A DNA stretch of 64,000 bases from Microglena sp. YARC (GCA_022414725.1 JAJSRW010002068.1:1-64000), one strand, 5' to 3'. Counted from the first letter of the stretch, positions 42,711-53,824 are shown. Made by a program: numbers and translations. The notes: generated from the sequence alone by a model not told the origin.

Positions 42711-43640
42711 GTTGGGTTTGTCAATGCTCCCGATTATGATCGGGAGGACTGTGTGTATTCCGAGTTTGGTTTTCTCAATCATTCGCTCGTTGGGTTTGTC
42801 AATGCTCCCGATTATGATCAAGAGGACTGTGGGTATTCTGAGTTTGGTTTTTCTCAATCATTCGTTCGTTGGGTTTGACAATGCACCCGATTATGATAGG
42901 GAGGACTATGGGTATGCCGAGTACAAAAAAAAAAAAAAAAAATTGCCGAGTACATGTTTTCTGAATCATTCGCTTGTTGGGTTTGTCAGTGCTCCCGATT
43001 ATGATCGGGAGGACTGTGTGTATTCCGAATTTGGTTTTCTCAATCATTCGCTTGTTGGGTTTGAAAATGCTTCCGATTATGATCAGGAGGACTCTGTGTA
43101 TTCCGAATTTGGTTTTCTCAATCATTCGCTCGTTGGGTTTGTCAATGCTCCCGATTATGATCGGGAGGACTGTGTGTATTCTGAGTTTGGTTTTTCTCAA
43201 TCATTCGCTCGTTGGGTTTGACAATGCTCCCGATTATGATCGGGAGGACTATGGGTATGCCGAGTACAAAAAAAAAAAAAAAAAAAGGCCGAGTACATGT
43301 TTTCTGAATCATTCGCTCGTTGGGTTTGTCAGTGCTCCCGATTATGATCGGGAGGTCTGTGGGTATTCTGAGTTTGGTTTTTCTCAATCATTCGTTCGTT
43401 GGGTTTGACAATGCTCCCGATTATGATCGGGAGGACTATCAGTATGCCGTGTACATAAAAAAAAAAATGCCGAGTACATGTTTTCTGAATCATTCGCTTG
43501 TTGGGTTTGTCAGTGCTCCCGATTATGATCGGGAGGACTGTGTGTATTCCGAATTTGGTTTTCTCAATCATTCGCTTGTTGGGTTTGAAAATGCTTCCGA
43601 TTATGATCGGGAGGACTATGGGTATTCTGAGTTTGGTTTT
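42711..43640 (+). repeat. Hairpin-repeat array 3 (forward)
   Basis: About eleven units like array 1, with three A-runs (about 42926, 43269, 43457). The array ends in a TCTGAATCTGAATC tract that leads into the exon-like module. Confidence 0.93.
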
Positions 43641-43696
43641 TCTCTAAATCTGAATCTGATTTTGAATCTGAATCTGAATCATTTGCTTTACCAGCC

Positions 43697-44010
43697 TATT
43701 TGTCTTCCGCAGGGTCTACAATGACAATACCGTGGAAGTAAAACTCCAATCGGACGGGAAGGATTTGGGATGCGGCGTCATGGACGAATGGACCAAGGAG
43801 CGCCAAGTGCCAATGAACATCGAAGTCGTTGGTGGTGGACCAGACTTCTATGTTACGGCTACGCACGCTCACTGGTTGAGGTTTCGCGGCGAATGCAGGC
43901 ATATGTGCGGAGCAGATGCATTCTGGTCGACACTCACCCTTGCGGAAGTCAAGACAGCCCAGTTGCTTGAAGTCACTAGCATTCGGAGGCCCATGTTAGG
44001 AGCCCTATCA
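43697..44010 (+). other. Exon-like module, copy 2
   Basis: Plus-strand copy of the module at 38353-38660, preceded by the acceptor-like TTTGTCTTCCGCAG. Its open frame continues about 100 bp further into unique sequence (to 44112). Confidence 0.5.
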
Positions 44011-44559
44011 TGGATACCAGTTCACATTCAGGCTCTTGGGTTGGAGGTTGACAATGCGCAGCAAGCCTGTCAGGGTCGGCGAGGGCGAATTTATCGCCGA
44101 CAAAGAGGTTGAGGAAACTAGGGCGTGGGTTGAGACATGCGAAGGAAAGCTCAGGAGCGATTTCGAGGAGTTTGGTCCTAGCGACAGGAGGACGTCACCT
44201 CGATGTACACCAAAAGGGCCTTTACCTGACGCCGGTATGAGAGCAATCGAACGGACTATACTGCTGGACCGTGGCTCAGGTTAAATTTTCAAATCTGACA
44301 GGTACATTTCGAATGTTACGTACGCGGTGGGATGTACACCGTTCGAAACAACCATTGTGTGCTGACCGCACTTGCCGCTTTCAATTTCGATAGGATATTG
44401 CGTAACTGTGCACTCTTTACATTTCCTACGGCCTCCGCGAAGAAGTCAGGAAAGGCGCGACGAGGTCAGCTTCCTACAATCAACGAAGAGGACAGATCGC
44501 CGACAACTTTGTAAGGTCATCGTATTCAAATTGTTATCTCCTTATAGCCCAGCTCCTGA
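44011..44559. other. Unique spacer between inverted modules
   Basis: A 550-bp segment with no match elsewhere in the window, lying between the two inverted modules. Short open stretches (for example LRSDFEEFGPSDRRTSPRC) suggest remaining exon sequence, but no gene can be defined. Confidence 0.3.
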
Positions 44560-44860
44560 CATGGGCCTCCGAATGCTAGTGACTTCAAGCAACTGGGCTG
44601 TCCTGACTTCCGCAAGGGTGAGTGTCGACCAGAATGCTCCGCACATATGCCTGCATTCGCCGCGAAACCTCAACCAGTGAGCGTGCGTAGCCGTAACATA
44701 CAAGTCTGGTTCACCAACAACAACTTCGATGTTCATTGGCACTTGGCGCTCCTTGGTCCATTCGTCCATGACGCCGCATCCCAAATCCTTCCCGTCCGAT
44801 TGGAGTTTTACTTCCACGGTACTGTCATTGTAGACCCTACGGAAGACAAATAGGTTGGTA
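44560..44860 (-). other. Exon-like module, copy 3
   Basis: Minus-strand copy of the module with a 6-bp deletion and several substitutions (EVVVGEPDLYVTATHAHW). It forms an inverted pair with copy 2. Confidence 0.5.
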
Positions 44861-44929
44861 AAGCAAATGATTCAGATTCAGATTCAGATTCGACATCAGA
44901 TTCAGATATAGAGAAAAACCAAACTCAGA

Positions 44930-47440
44930 ATACCAATAGTCCTCCCGATCATAATCGGGAGCATTGTCAAACCCAACGACCGAATGATTGAGAAAACCAA
45001 ATTCGGAATATACACAGTCCTCCCGATCATAATCGGGAGCACTGACAAACCCAACGAGCGAATGATTGAGAAAACAAAACTCGGAATACACACAGTCCTC
45101 CCGATCATAATCGGGAGCACTGACAAACCCAACGAGCGAATGATTCAGAAAACATGTACTCGGCATACCCATAGTCCTCCCGATCATAATCGGGAGCATT
45201 GTCAAACCCAACGAGCGAATGATTGAGAAAACCTAATTCGGAATACACACAGTCCTCCCGATCATAATCGGGAGCACTGACAAACCCAACGAGCGAATGA
45301 TTCAGAAAACATGTATTTGGCATTTTTTTTTTTTTTTTTTTTGTACTGGCATACCCATAGTCCTCCCGATCATAATCGGGAGCATTGTCAAACCCAACGA
45401 GCGAATGATTGTGAAAACCAAATTCGGAATACACAGAGTCCTCCCGATCATAATCGGGAGCATTGACAAACCCAACGAGCGAATGATTTAGAAAACCAAA
45501 TTCGGAATACACACAGTCCTCCCGATCATAATCGGGAGCACTGACAAACCCAACGAGCGAATGATTCAGTAAACATGTAATCGGCATTTTTTTTTTTTTT
45601 TTTTTTTGTACTCGGCATACCCATAGTCCTCCCGGTCATAATCGGGAGCATAGTCAAACCCAACGTGCGAATGATTGAGAATAACCAAACTCAGAATACC
45701 AACAGTCCTCCCGATCATAATCGGGAGCATTGTCAAACCCAACGAGCGAATGATTGAGAAAACCAATTTCGCAATACACAGAGTCCTCCCGATCATAATC
45801 GGGAGCATTGACAAACCCAACGAGCGAATGATTGAGAAAACCAAATTCGGAATACACACAGTCCTCCCGATCATAATCGGGAGCACTGACAAACCCAACG
45901 AGCGAATGATTCAGAAAACATGTACTCGGCATTTTTTTTTTTTTTTTTTTTTTTTACTTGGCATACCCATTGTCCTCCCGATCATAATCGGGAGCATTGT
46001 CAAACCCAACGAGCGAATGATTGAGAATAACCAAACTCAGAATACCCACAGTCCTCCCGATCATAATCGGGAGCATTGTCAAACCCAACGAGCGAATGAT
46101 TGAGAAAAACCAAACTCAGAATACCCACAGTCCTCCCGATCATAATCGGGAGCATTGTCAAACCCAACGAGCGAATGATTGAGAATAACCAAACTAAGAA
46201 TACCCACAGTCCTCCCGATCATAATCGGGAGCATTGTCAAACCCAACGAGCGAATGATTGAGAATTACCAAACTCAGAATACCCACAGTCCTCCCGATCA
46301 TAATCGGGAGCATTGTCAAACCCAACGAGCGAATGATTTAGAAAACATGTACTCGGCATATTTTTTTGTTTTTGTTTTGTTTTTGTTTTTGTACTGGGCA
46401 TACCCATAGTCCTCCCGATCATAATCGGGAGCATTGTCAAACCCAACGAACGAATGATTGAGAAAAACCAAGCTCAGAATACCCACAGTCCTCCCGATCA
46501 TAATCGGGAGCATTGTCAAACCCAACGAGCGAATGATTGAGAAAAACCAAACTCAGAATACCCACAGTCCTCCCGATCATAATCGGGAGCATGGACAAAC
46601 CCAACGAACGAATGATTGAGAAAAACCAAACTCAGAATACCCACAGTCCTCCCGATCATAATCGGGAGCATAGACAAACCCAACAAGCGAATGATTGAGA
46701 AAACCAAATTCGGAATACACACAGTCCTCCCGATCATAATCGGGAGCAATGACAAACCTAACGAGCGAATGATACAGAAAACATGTACTCGGCATTTTTT
46801 TTGTTTTTGTTTTTTTGTTTACTTGGCATACCCATAGTCCTCCCTATCATAATCGGGAGCATTGTCAAACCCAACGAACGAATGATTGAGAAAAACCAAA
46901 CTCAGAATACCCACAGTCCTCTTGATCATAATCGGGAGCATGGACAAACCCAACGAACGAATGATTGAGAAAAACCAAACTCAGAATACCCACAGTCCTC
47001 CCGATCATAATCAGAGCTTTGACAAACCCAACGAGCGAATGATTGAGAAAACCAAATTCGGAATACACACAGTCCTCCCGATCATAATCGGGAGCACTGA
47101 CAAACCTAACGAGCGAATGGTTCAGAAAACATGTACTCGGCATTTTTGTGTTTTTGTTTTTTTGTTTACTTGGCATACCCATAGTCCTCCCTATCATAAT
47201 CGGGAGCATTGTCAAACCCAACGAACGAATGATTGAGAAAAACCAAACTCAGAATACCCACAGTCCTCTTGATCATAATCGGGAGCATTGTCAAACCCAA
47301 CGAGCGAATGATTGAGAAAAACCAAACTCAGAATACCCACAGTCCTCCCGATCATAATCGGGAGCATTGTCAAACCCAACGAGCGAATGTTTGAGAAAAC
47401 CAAACTCGGAATACACACAGTCCTCCCGATCATAAAAAAA
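44930..47440 (-). repeat. Hairpin-repeat array 4 (reverse, largest)
   Basis: About thirty units of the 78-79 bp hairpin repeat, interrupted at intervals by T-runs or T-rich GTTTTTGTTTT tracts followed by GTACTCGGCATACCC. Higher-order structure is visible: blocks of two to six units separated by the T-runs. Confidence 0.93.
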
Positions 47441-49765
47441 TCAATCCTAAAACCAGTCAAAGAAAACTTGATCCACCGAATGCCTAGACGGAACAGGCAA
47501 AAGGGCTAAATTCTTCTGGGCTATGACATTTCATCAGTCATGCTATGCAAGTCAAGCAGGCCTCAACTTCACATCTTTGCTTTACCTATTGCAGTACTGG
47601 GCCACTAAAACAAACCTAGTAAATAGGTAGGTGGCCGAGGTGGGCAAGAACACAGTAAAATAGAAGAACTGCAGGTGTACATGATCCATATGTCAGTGTC
47701 ATGTAAAGTACCAATCACAACATAAATACCCAACCACACTCCCGGCAAAGATTAACGAAAAAACAAGGCAACCTGTTGGCAAGCAGTAACTTGGTCAACA
47801 CAGGCACAAGGCAGCTAAGTCTGGGCTACAATTGCAGTCTACCACTACAATGCAATTCATAACCAAACCAGACGCTATGGAAATCTTGGAACGGTAGTCA
47901 AGGATGCATGCCATATGGGTATGCAGTACTGTCCGCCATTACTCTGACGCAGGTGCAGGCGGGTAACCATCATGCAGGTAGGCAGGCCTTAGGAAGGTGC
48001 AGGCGGGTGCAGAGCTGTTCGCCAGTACTCCGGCGCAGGTGCTGGCCCGGCGCGTGTCCTGGTCTGGTCTGGCAGGTGCAGGCAGGTAACCGCCATGCAG
48101 GTAGGCAGACCTATCCAGTGCTCCGAGCGCCAGTGCTCCTGGCTATCTGCCCAGCATCCACCAGAGAAGGTGCTAGGCAGGACAGTGACAGTGAAATGCA
48201 TTGCGCAAAGGGTGCGAGAATTAGAAGCAACTCGGGGGTTATTCACAACCACCCGGTGCTAATGCAGATGCGCAGCAAGGCGATGCAGAAAGCGAAAGGC
48301 AAAGCAGCAGATCATGAGAGCAGAGCTGAAGTGAATTCCCATAGCAGTGAAATGCATTGCGCAAAGGGTGCGAGAATTAGGTGCAACTCGGGACCATGCA
48401 GGGCCACCCGGTGCTAAAGCAGATGCGCAGCAAAGCAATGCAGGATGCGAAAGGCAATTTGCGCAAGGCATGAAAGGAGGTGAAAGCGCAAGGCTTGAAA
48501 AGAGGTGAAAGCGCAAGGCATGAAGCAAAACCTTTCCGACTTAACAAAACAGTCTTTCATGCATGCGCAGCAAGGGGGGGCCCGGCAAGGGGGGTCAATC
48601 AATGCACATCAAGGGGTCATGCAAAGGGGTCAAGCTGCCAGGTCATGCAAAGGGGTCAAGCTGCCAGAGAAGGTGCTGGGCATGGCAATCAATGCACAGC
48701 AAGGAGTCATGCAAAGGGGTCAAGCTGCCAATCCATTGAGAAGGACACCAAGGCAGAGGCTGTGCAATCGGATGGAGACAATGTAGACATTGCTAAGGAG
48801 GAGGAGATGGAGGAGGAGGAAGATGGGGATGGGGGCATGGAGGAGGAGATTCTAGTGCAGCGATTGTACAGGCGCTGTTGTTACCCAACAAGTTAGCATT
48901 GGCCCTCTTTCTACAACGTGATAGCCTGTTCCCACAGCCAATCTAGAGTAGACAGTATTGTGTCAGGTAGCACCATGGCGTCAGTTAGCACATGACCTGT
49001 CAGCACCAAGTGCAGAAGTTATCACCAATGGACTTGTTGGCAGCAGTGCAACATTAGCACCGTGCACAAGTTTGCACGAGTGTACTAGTTTGCCTTATCC
49101 AACACACATTTTGAGTGATTTCAGGATTCTAGGATGGCAGTTTGCAGATTTAAGGATATAAATTTGTGTTATGTACATAATGAGGCTATGAGGTATGAAA
49201 TTATGAATAATAAGTCCTGAGTTAGGAGTTATTAGTTCTGACTTGTATAAGGTACATATAAGTTCTGAGTTGTGAGTTATACATAAGTGAGGTGCACGTA
49301 AGTACAGATTTCGGAGTCATAAGTACTAAGTTGTACTTTCGAACTGTTGAGTTGTGAGTTGTGAGATAAATAATTATGAGCAATGCGTTCAAGACTTTGT
49401 AAACAGCTTTCACCTTCCTCTTGACTGTCCTCTACAATTGATTTTGTATTGGAATACTTCGAAGGAAATTTCTCTCCCTCCAAACGAGCAAATTAATGTT
49501 ACAATTGAAATTAAAGGGAATAGTCTCTTTCTTCTGAATACAACAAAACAATCTTACAAAATAAATTGTAAGATATTTTCGTAAAATACACCAAAAAAGC
49601 AAAATCAATTAATTTGCGAAAACGATCTTACAAAATAAATTGTAAGATATTTTCGTAAAATACACCAAAAAAGCAAAATCAATTAATTTGCGAAAACGAT
49701 CTTACAATATTTATCGTAAGATTTCAGTAAAATAAAAAATCCGTTCGGAAGCAGGAACGCCCATT
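47441..49765. other. Non-coding part of the inner element
   Basis: This is the reverse-complement equivalent of 35183-37490 with about 97-99 percent visual identity, including the truncated acidic tail (48727-48860) and the subterminal palindromes near 49555-49720. No intact gene. Confidence 0.6.
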
Positions 49766-50043
49766 AAACCCAACAACCCTATTCGCTTGAAGTCACCTAC
49801 TACACTGCTAGCTGCCAGGCAGATGCCTGGTCACCAGCTGCTAGAGTGGGTGTCGGACCTAAGCCCGGCACCGTTACTGATACAGCTATAGGCTGTATCA
49901 TTACATTCCCCCCAATCCCTGGTATTCTGGTACCCAGAATTCCTGGGATTCCACAACACAAGTCATAAGGAGTAAGCCAGACAAATATTCCCGTGGAGAA
50001 GAAAAGTAGGGGGAAAGCAATCCTAAAACCAGTCAAGGCGTAG
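49766..50043. other. Upstream sequence of the transposase; palindromic segment
   Basis: Contains nested palindromes (TGCCAGGCAGATGCCTGG, GATACAGCTATAGGCTGTATC, TGGTATTCTGGTACCCAGAA). It ends in an acceptor-like CAAGGCGTAG before the first recognisable exon. Earlier exons of the transposase, if any, are not recognised. Confidence 0.5.
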
Positions 50044-52486
50044 GTATGACATCCGTGAAAAACTGTCTGAACAGTATCCGAAGCTCTTCTTGCACGCATC
50101 CGCTGATGCAATGGACAACAAGAAGACTAATCTTCCTCAGTCACACCACTTCTCACATACAAAGAAGACCGCAGGAGGTGAACTTCTAAAGACACGCATC
50201 ATGGGTGAGTACAAATACAGCGCATGTAGGACATGTCCTCCCGATCATAATCGGGAGCATACACAGTATTTAAAACTTGAAATGATTACTTAACAAAATA
50301 ATGCTAATATTCTGACTTCATGTTTCCTTCTATGTTAACTCAGGATTATTCTCCCAGGGAAGAGGCTTCATTAATTATTGGGCTTTGCCATTCTACTCGC
50401 AGTCCATCAATCTGACTATATCATGCTTCCAACATTTCTTCAACCGGGTCCTTGAAGAAGAGGGGCAGCTTCCACCGTATTGCTTCTTGCAAATGGACAA
50501 CGCGGCAAAGGACAACAAGAACGCTTTCATGTTCGCATACTTGTCCTTGTTGGTTGAGATGAACTGGTTTGAGGAAGTGTACGTCCATTTCCTCCCTCCC
50601 AGACACACACATAGCAATCTTGACCAAACGTACTCTGTGATCTCGCAAGGGTTAAAGAACATGGAAGTGTACATCCTGGACCATCTGATGGGCATTGTTG
50701 GTAACTTATTCAAGAGAATGGGCCCTTACACAAGGCAAGACGTCGTGACCTCTATAGGGGACTTCTCCGCTGTCCTCCTAGACAACGTTTACAAGTTGTT
50801 CGGTCATGGCACTAGCACCGTCAAAGGAGTTAATCGCCGTTTACACGCATTCAAGATAACGAAAGGTCCCAACGGGAGAGTCGGTAAGAATACTTGATAT
50901 ACTGATATTTACAAATTAAATGCTACCGTGCGTGAATGTACTGTCTGCACAATGCTCCCGATTATGCTCGGGAGGAATATAGGTGTGCCATGTCCACATT
51001 GATTTACATGTACAGTCTTCAATAGAAATTAAATGATACAAAGGAAGTTGTACCTTGGACCTAGGATGTATTATCCAAGGGATGCTCCCGAGTATAGTCG
51101 GGAGGAATATGGGTGTCCTAAATGATTCACTAATAGAAAATACATGTTTGCACACCAACAATTGCAGGGGTCTATTACAACGAGTATGACGAGTCAGGAT
51201 CTTGGAGAGGACAGTGGGTCAATGACGCTGAACCTATTTACGTCCTCCAAGGCTTCCCACTGGTGGACACCAGAACAGTATTTAAGGAAGCCCCCAAGAT
51301 CAAGATTGAAGAGCTCGAGAATATCGAGGCAAACTGGGCGGCTGTCTGGAAGACTATTCATAACGAGAAGCCCGGAGGTGACGTCCTTGCAGGCCACATG
51401 GCCGATGGTCCTGTACAAACCGCCGGTGACGACCGTGCAAGACCCGTAGCTGATGTCCGTGTACGACACGCAGCGGAGGACCTTCTAGAACCAGAAGCCG
51501 ATGACCAGCAGCCGATGGATGAACCAGCAGCCGAAAGCCCATCCCATGCCCAGTCCTTCAAACATATTGCCGAGAAGCTTCGTGAAACTTGGGAAGCCAG
51601 CAATAAGTGGGGGCCTGATTTCTTCAACGTTGAGAAGAGTTATTGGAGCACTCAACCAGATGATGCTGTGACTGGGGAGTCCCCGAAAGACCAACATTTT
51701 GTCGACTTCCCATCGAAGTTGGCAGCAACCAGTCGTGTTCTGACACAGTCTGAGAAATCAATGGCCAAGCGCTTGAAAGCATTATTGGATGACTTGTCCA
51801 TGGATGTGTCAGACATTTTACCTGCAAGTAACGAGATTGCCAAGACTATGAAGGTCGCACACACTTTGGGGACTAATATGGAAAGGCCAGAGGAGGAGGA
51901 TGTGTTGTACTTATATTCTTCACAAGGGACGAAGCCGGATAGAAGAATAGCCTACGAGCCCACTACTGATTTGGTTGTTGGTCATGTCGCTGTGGTCAAG
52001 GTACAAATGGATGACTCTAGCGGACTGAGAGGATGGGACGTGGTGGAGGTCAAATCACTACCAGTGAATGGAGAAGTGGAATGTGTGTATTTAAAGCCCT
52101 TGTACTCTGGGGCTCAGAAGTTGGTGTACACTGAAACACAATACCCAACTTGGCCAGAAGATTGGATGGACGACAAGCTTGTGCCTATTACCGTGGGGGT
52201 TAGGAGAAAAGCAACATGGACGGGCTATATTCCCATTGACGCATTTCAATTCAGCTGCGAACCCACCAAGGGTATGAAGATCCAGAGAAAGTACCACACA
52301 AGCATGCTCCTAGCTTGTCAATCCATTGAGAAGGACACCAGGGCAGAGGCTGTGCAATCGGATGGAGACAATGCAGACATTGCTGAGGAGGAGGAGATGG
52401 AGGAGGAGGAAGATGGGGATGGGGACATGGAGGAGGAGAAGGAAGAGGAAGAGGAGGACGAGGAGGGGGGGGAGGAGGAGGAGTAA
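50044..52486 (+). CDS. DUF7869-like DDE-type transposase, three exons
   Basis: Exons 50044-50204, 50344-50883 and 51168-52486 join in phase across two introns with GTGAGT...CTCAG and GTAAGA...TTGCAG borders (139 and 284 bp). The conserved core resembles the eukaryotic DUF7869 integrase-like domain: DAMDNKKTNLPQ (exon 1), then FLQMDNAAKDNKNAFMF with the second Asp and FLPPRHTHSNLDQTYSVISQ (exon 2). The third exon is a long, less conserved region (VYYNEYDESGSWRGQWVNDA, MKIQRKYHTSMLLACQSIEK) that ends in a Glu-rich tail. The N-terminus before 50044 is missing or unrecognised. Both introns carry copies of the hairpin found in the arrays. It is intact over about 670 codons and is the best candidate to mobilise this family and its MITEs. 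Confidence 0.7.
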
Positions 52487-52861
52487 GATGTTTGACACAT
52501 AGCCGTTTTTTACTAAATTAGAAAAATTAAATGAATTATACTTACGATTTTTATTGTAAGATGTAAAAGCTGAATTCTGCCTGCCGACTTATAACCGTCC
52601 GCTTTCCCTTTATTTCTTACAATTATAATTGTAAGACACGAATTGATGTTAACACCTTTTGTTACAAAATATGGCATTTCAACGTTGTAACATTCGCAAT
52701 CTGTACGTTTCTCCGTCTTTCAAGCTCATTTGAAGCATATTTTGTCAAAATTGACTACAATCTTACGATTTTTATCGTAAGTTTGCATTTGGAAAGCATC
52801 AAAAGACCCTCAAAAAGTGATTGTAAGATTGGAAATCCGTTCGGAAGCAGGAACGCCCATT
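52487..52861. repeat. Right subterminal region with palindromes
   Basis: Contains CTTACGATTTTTATTGTAAG, TCTTACAATTATAATTGTAA and ATCTTACGATTTTTATCGTA palindromes, then the terminal repeat. It is the presumed transposase-binding region, matching 39628-39985 in the inner copy. Confidence 0.8.
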
Positions 52862-52865
52862 AGAG

Positions 52866-53093
52866 GTTATCATCAACAAACGCAGCGCGAAGCACGACCT
52901 TAACACCTTTTACCATCAGAAGTATGGTTACATTCCGACATTCCAGACCGTTTCTGAGAATAGCAACGCAACAACGCGCGTCACTACTACGACCATCAGG
53001 GACATCTACGGTGTCATCCTCGGTATGGGGTCTGGTAACAACAAAGTGGAAGCAGAGGCAGACGCTTCTGCAGCTGTGCTCTCAGCGTCGTGA
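52866..53093 (+). pseudogene. RNase III, double-stranded RNA-binding domain (3' part of split gene)
   Basis: Directly after the AGAG target duplication the frame continues with KHDLNTFYHQKYGYIPTFQ, then IYGVILGMGSGNNKVEAEAD and ASAAVLSAS-stop, which has the shape of a dsRNA-binding domain (helix, three strands, GxGxxKxxAExxAA). If the 17.7 kb element and one AGAG copy are removed, the phase matches the catalytic part at 34580-35182 exactly. The domain has no start codon of its own and is presumably untranslated. Confidence 0.9.
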
Positions 53094-53129
53094 CCAATGG
53101 AGGGGTCAGACCGGTCAATAATGTTACAG

Positions 53130-53285
53130 TTTGTTCTCAAATAATTTTGGGACACTCTATCTGTATAATTTGAATGATATCCCCTGAAACCAGATACCGT
53201 GGTTCACTACAAATATTTTTTGAGGAGAAGTCTGAGGAACGCCCATTGTTTGTAATACAGTTGTTCTCAAATAATTTTGGGACAC
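53130..53285 (+). mobile_element. Left-end fragments of mariner-Fanzor element
   Basis: TTCTCAAATAATTTTGGGAC occurs at about 53135 and again at about 53264. The first is followed by the usual left-end sequence (TATCCCCTGAAACCAG, ACAAATATTTTTTGAGGAG). Between them the string GGAACGCCCATT replaces a few bases of the ancestral sequence, matching the last 12 bp of the AATGGGCG family. Confidence 0.75.
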
Positions 53286-53480
53286 CTCCGCGAAAACGTC
53301 GGGACACTGTCGAAGACTACGTCTCTGACTCCAAGGCCCCCCAAAATACAGAACGAACGCGAGAAGCATCATCATCGTGACACACGCCTCCTCTGCGAAA
53401 ACGGCGGGACACTGTCGAATACTACGTCTCACTCCAAGGCCCCCCAAAATGCAGAACGAACGCGAGAAGCATCATCGTGA
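53286..53480. repeat. Direct duplication of about 100 bp
   Basis: Two copies contain GACACTGTCGAAGACTACGT or its variant and AAGGCCCCCCAAAATACAGA (about 53301 and 53407). No gene was recognised. Confidence 0.8.
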
Positions 53481-53824
53481 CACACGCCTCTCACAGACAT
53501 CTCTGAGATCAAAAACGTAGTTAAGAGTTTTAGTTGGACACCAGAGTGTACCGCCAGCAATACACAGGCTTGGTAGGGGGGGCTTAGGCCACGACGTTTA
53601 CACTCGTTTTTCGAGGAACAGAAGGCGGCACCTGTGTCGAGTCACAGAGCGACTTCTCGCATGAGTGAACCCACCAACCGTTGAATTTAAGCTACCCGTA
53701 TATCCTCGAACCTATGAATTTCTTATGACACATCCGGGGGTCTGGGGGACATGTAGTAAGAAAGACAATGAATTCTCCATAGGGGTATCATAGGGGTCAA
53801 CTCCCCCGGGGATGCTGTCCTTTA
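53481..53824. other. No gene recognised
   Basis: Unique sequence between the duplication and the IS607 element, with only short frames. Confidence 0.3.

Larger units (their letters stand above)
39628..49765 (-). mobile_element. 10.1 kb inner transposon, inverted copy nested in the outer one
   Basis: The element starts AATGGGCGTTCCTGCTTCCG at 39628 and ends with the reverse complement at 49765. The target duplication AAAC (39624-39627, 49766-49769) falls inside the outer element's own repeat GACAAACCCAACG. Its layout is the mirror image of the outer element: transposase gene on the minus strand (about 40000-42441), hairpin arrays (42711-47440) and the non-coding part (47440-49765), which matches 35183-37490 in reverse. 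It is about 2.6 kb longer than the outer copy because its arrays are larger and its exon-like module is duplicated in inverted orientation. Confidence 0.88.
35183..52861 (+). mobile_element. 17.7 kb outer transposon (DUF7869-type transposase), contains an inverted copy
   Basis: Terminal inverted repeats start AATGGGCGTTCCTGCTTC at 35183 and end with the reverse complement at 52861. A 4-bp target duplication AGAG flanks it (35179-35182 and 52862-52865). Without the nested element it would be about 7.5 kb: a non-coding left part (35183-37490), hairpin-repeat arrays with one exon-like module (37490-39627), and a transposase gene on the plus strand (50044-52486). Subterminal regions at both ends contain repeated 20-25 bp palindromes built on TCTTACRAT/ATYGTAAGA, likely transposase-binding sites. 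Confidence 0.88.

Noticed and set aside
43696..43902. Plus/minus 68-codon frames (MPAFAAKPQPVS) in the exon-like modules
   Set aside because: Antisense of the module; the other strand has the acceptor-like signal and more protein-like sequence.
37495..47440. Poly-Lys proteins from the hairpin arrays (KKKKKK inside long frames)
   Set aside because: The Lys runs come from homopolymer A tracts of variable length that change the frame from unit to unit; I did not annotate these frames as genes.
52310..52500. Leu/Ser-rich frames opposite the acidic transposase tail
   Set aside because: Antisense of a GAG-rich tract; composition artefact.
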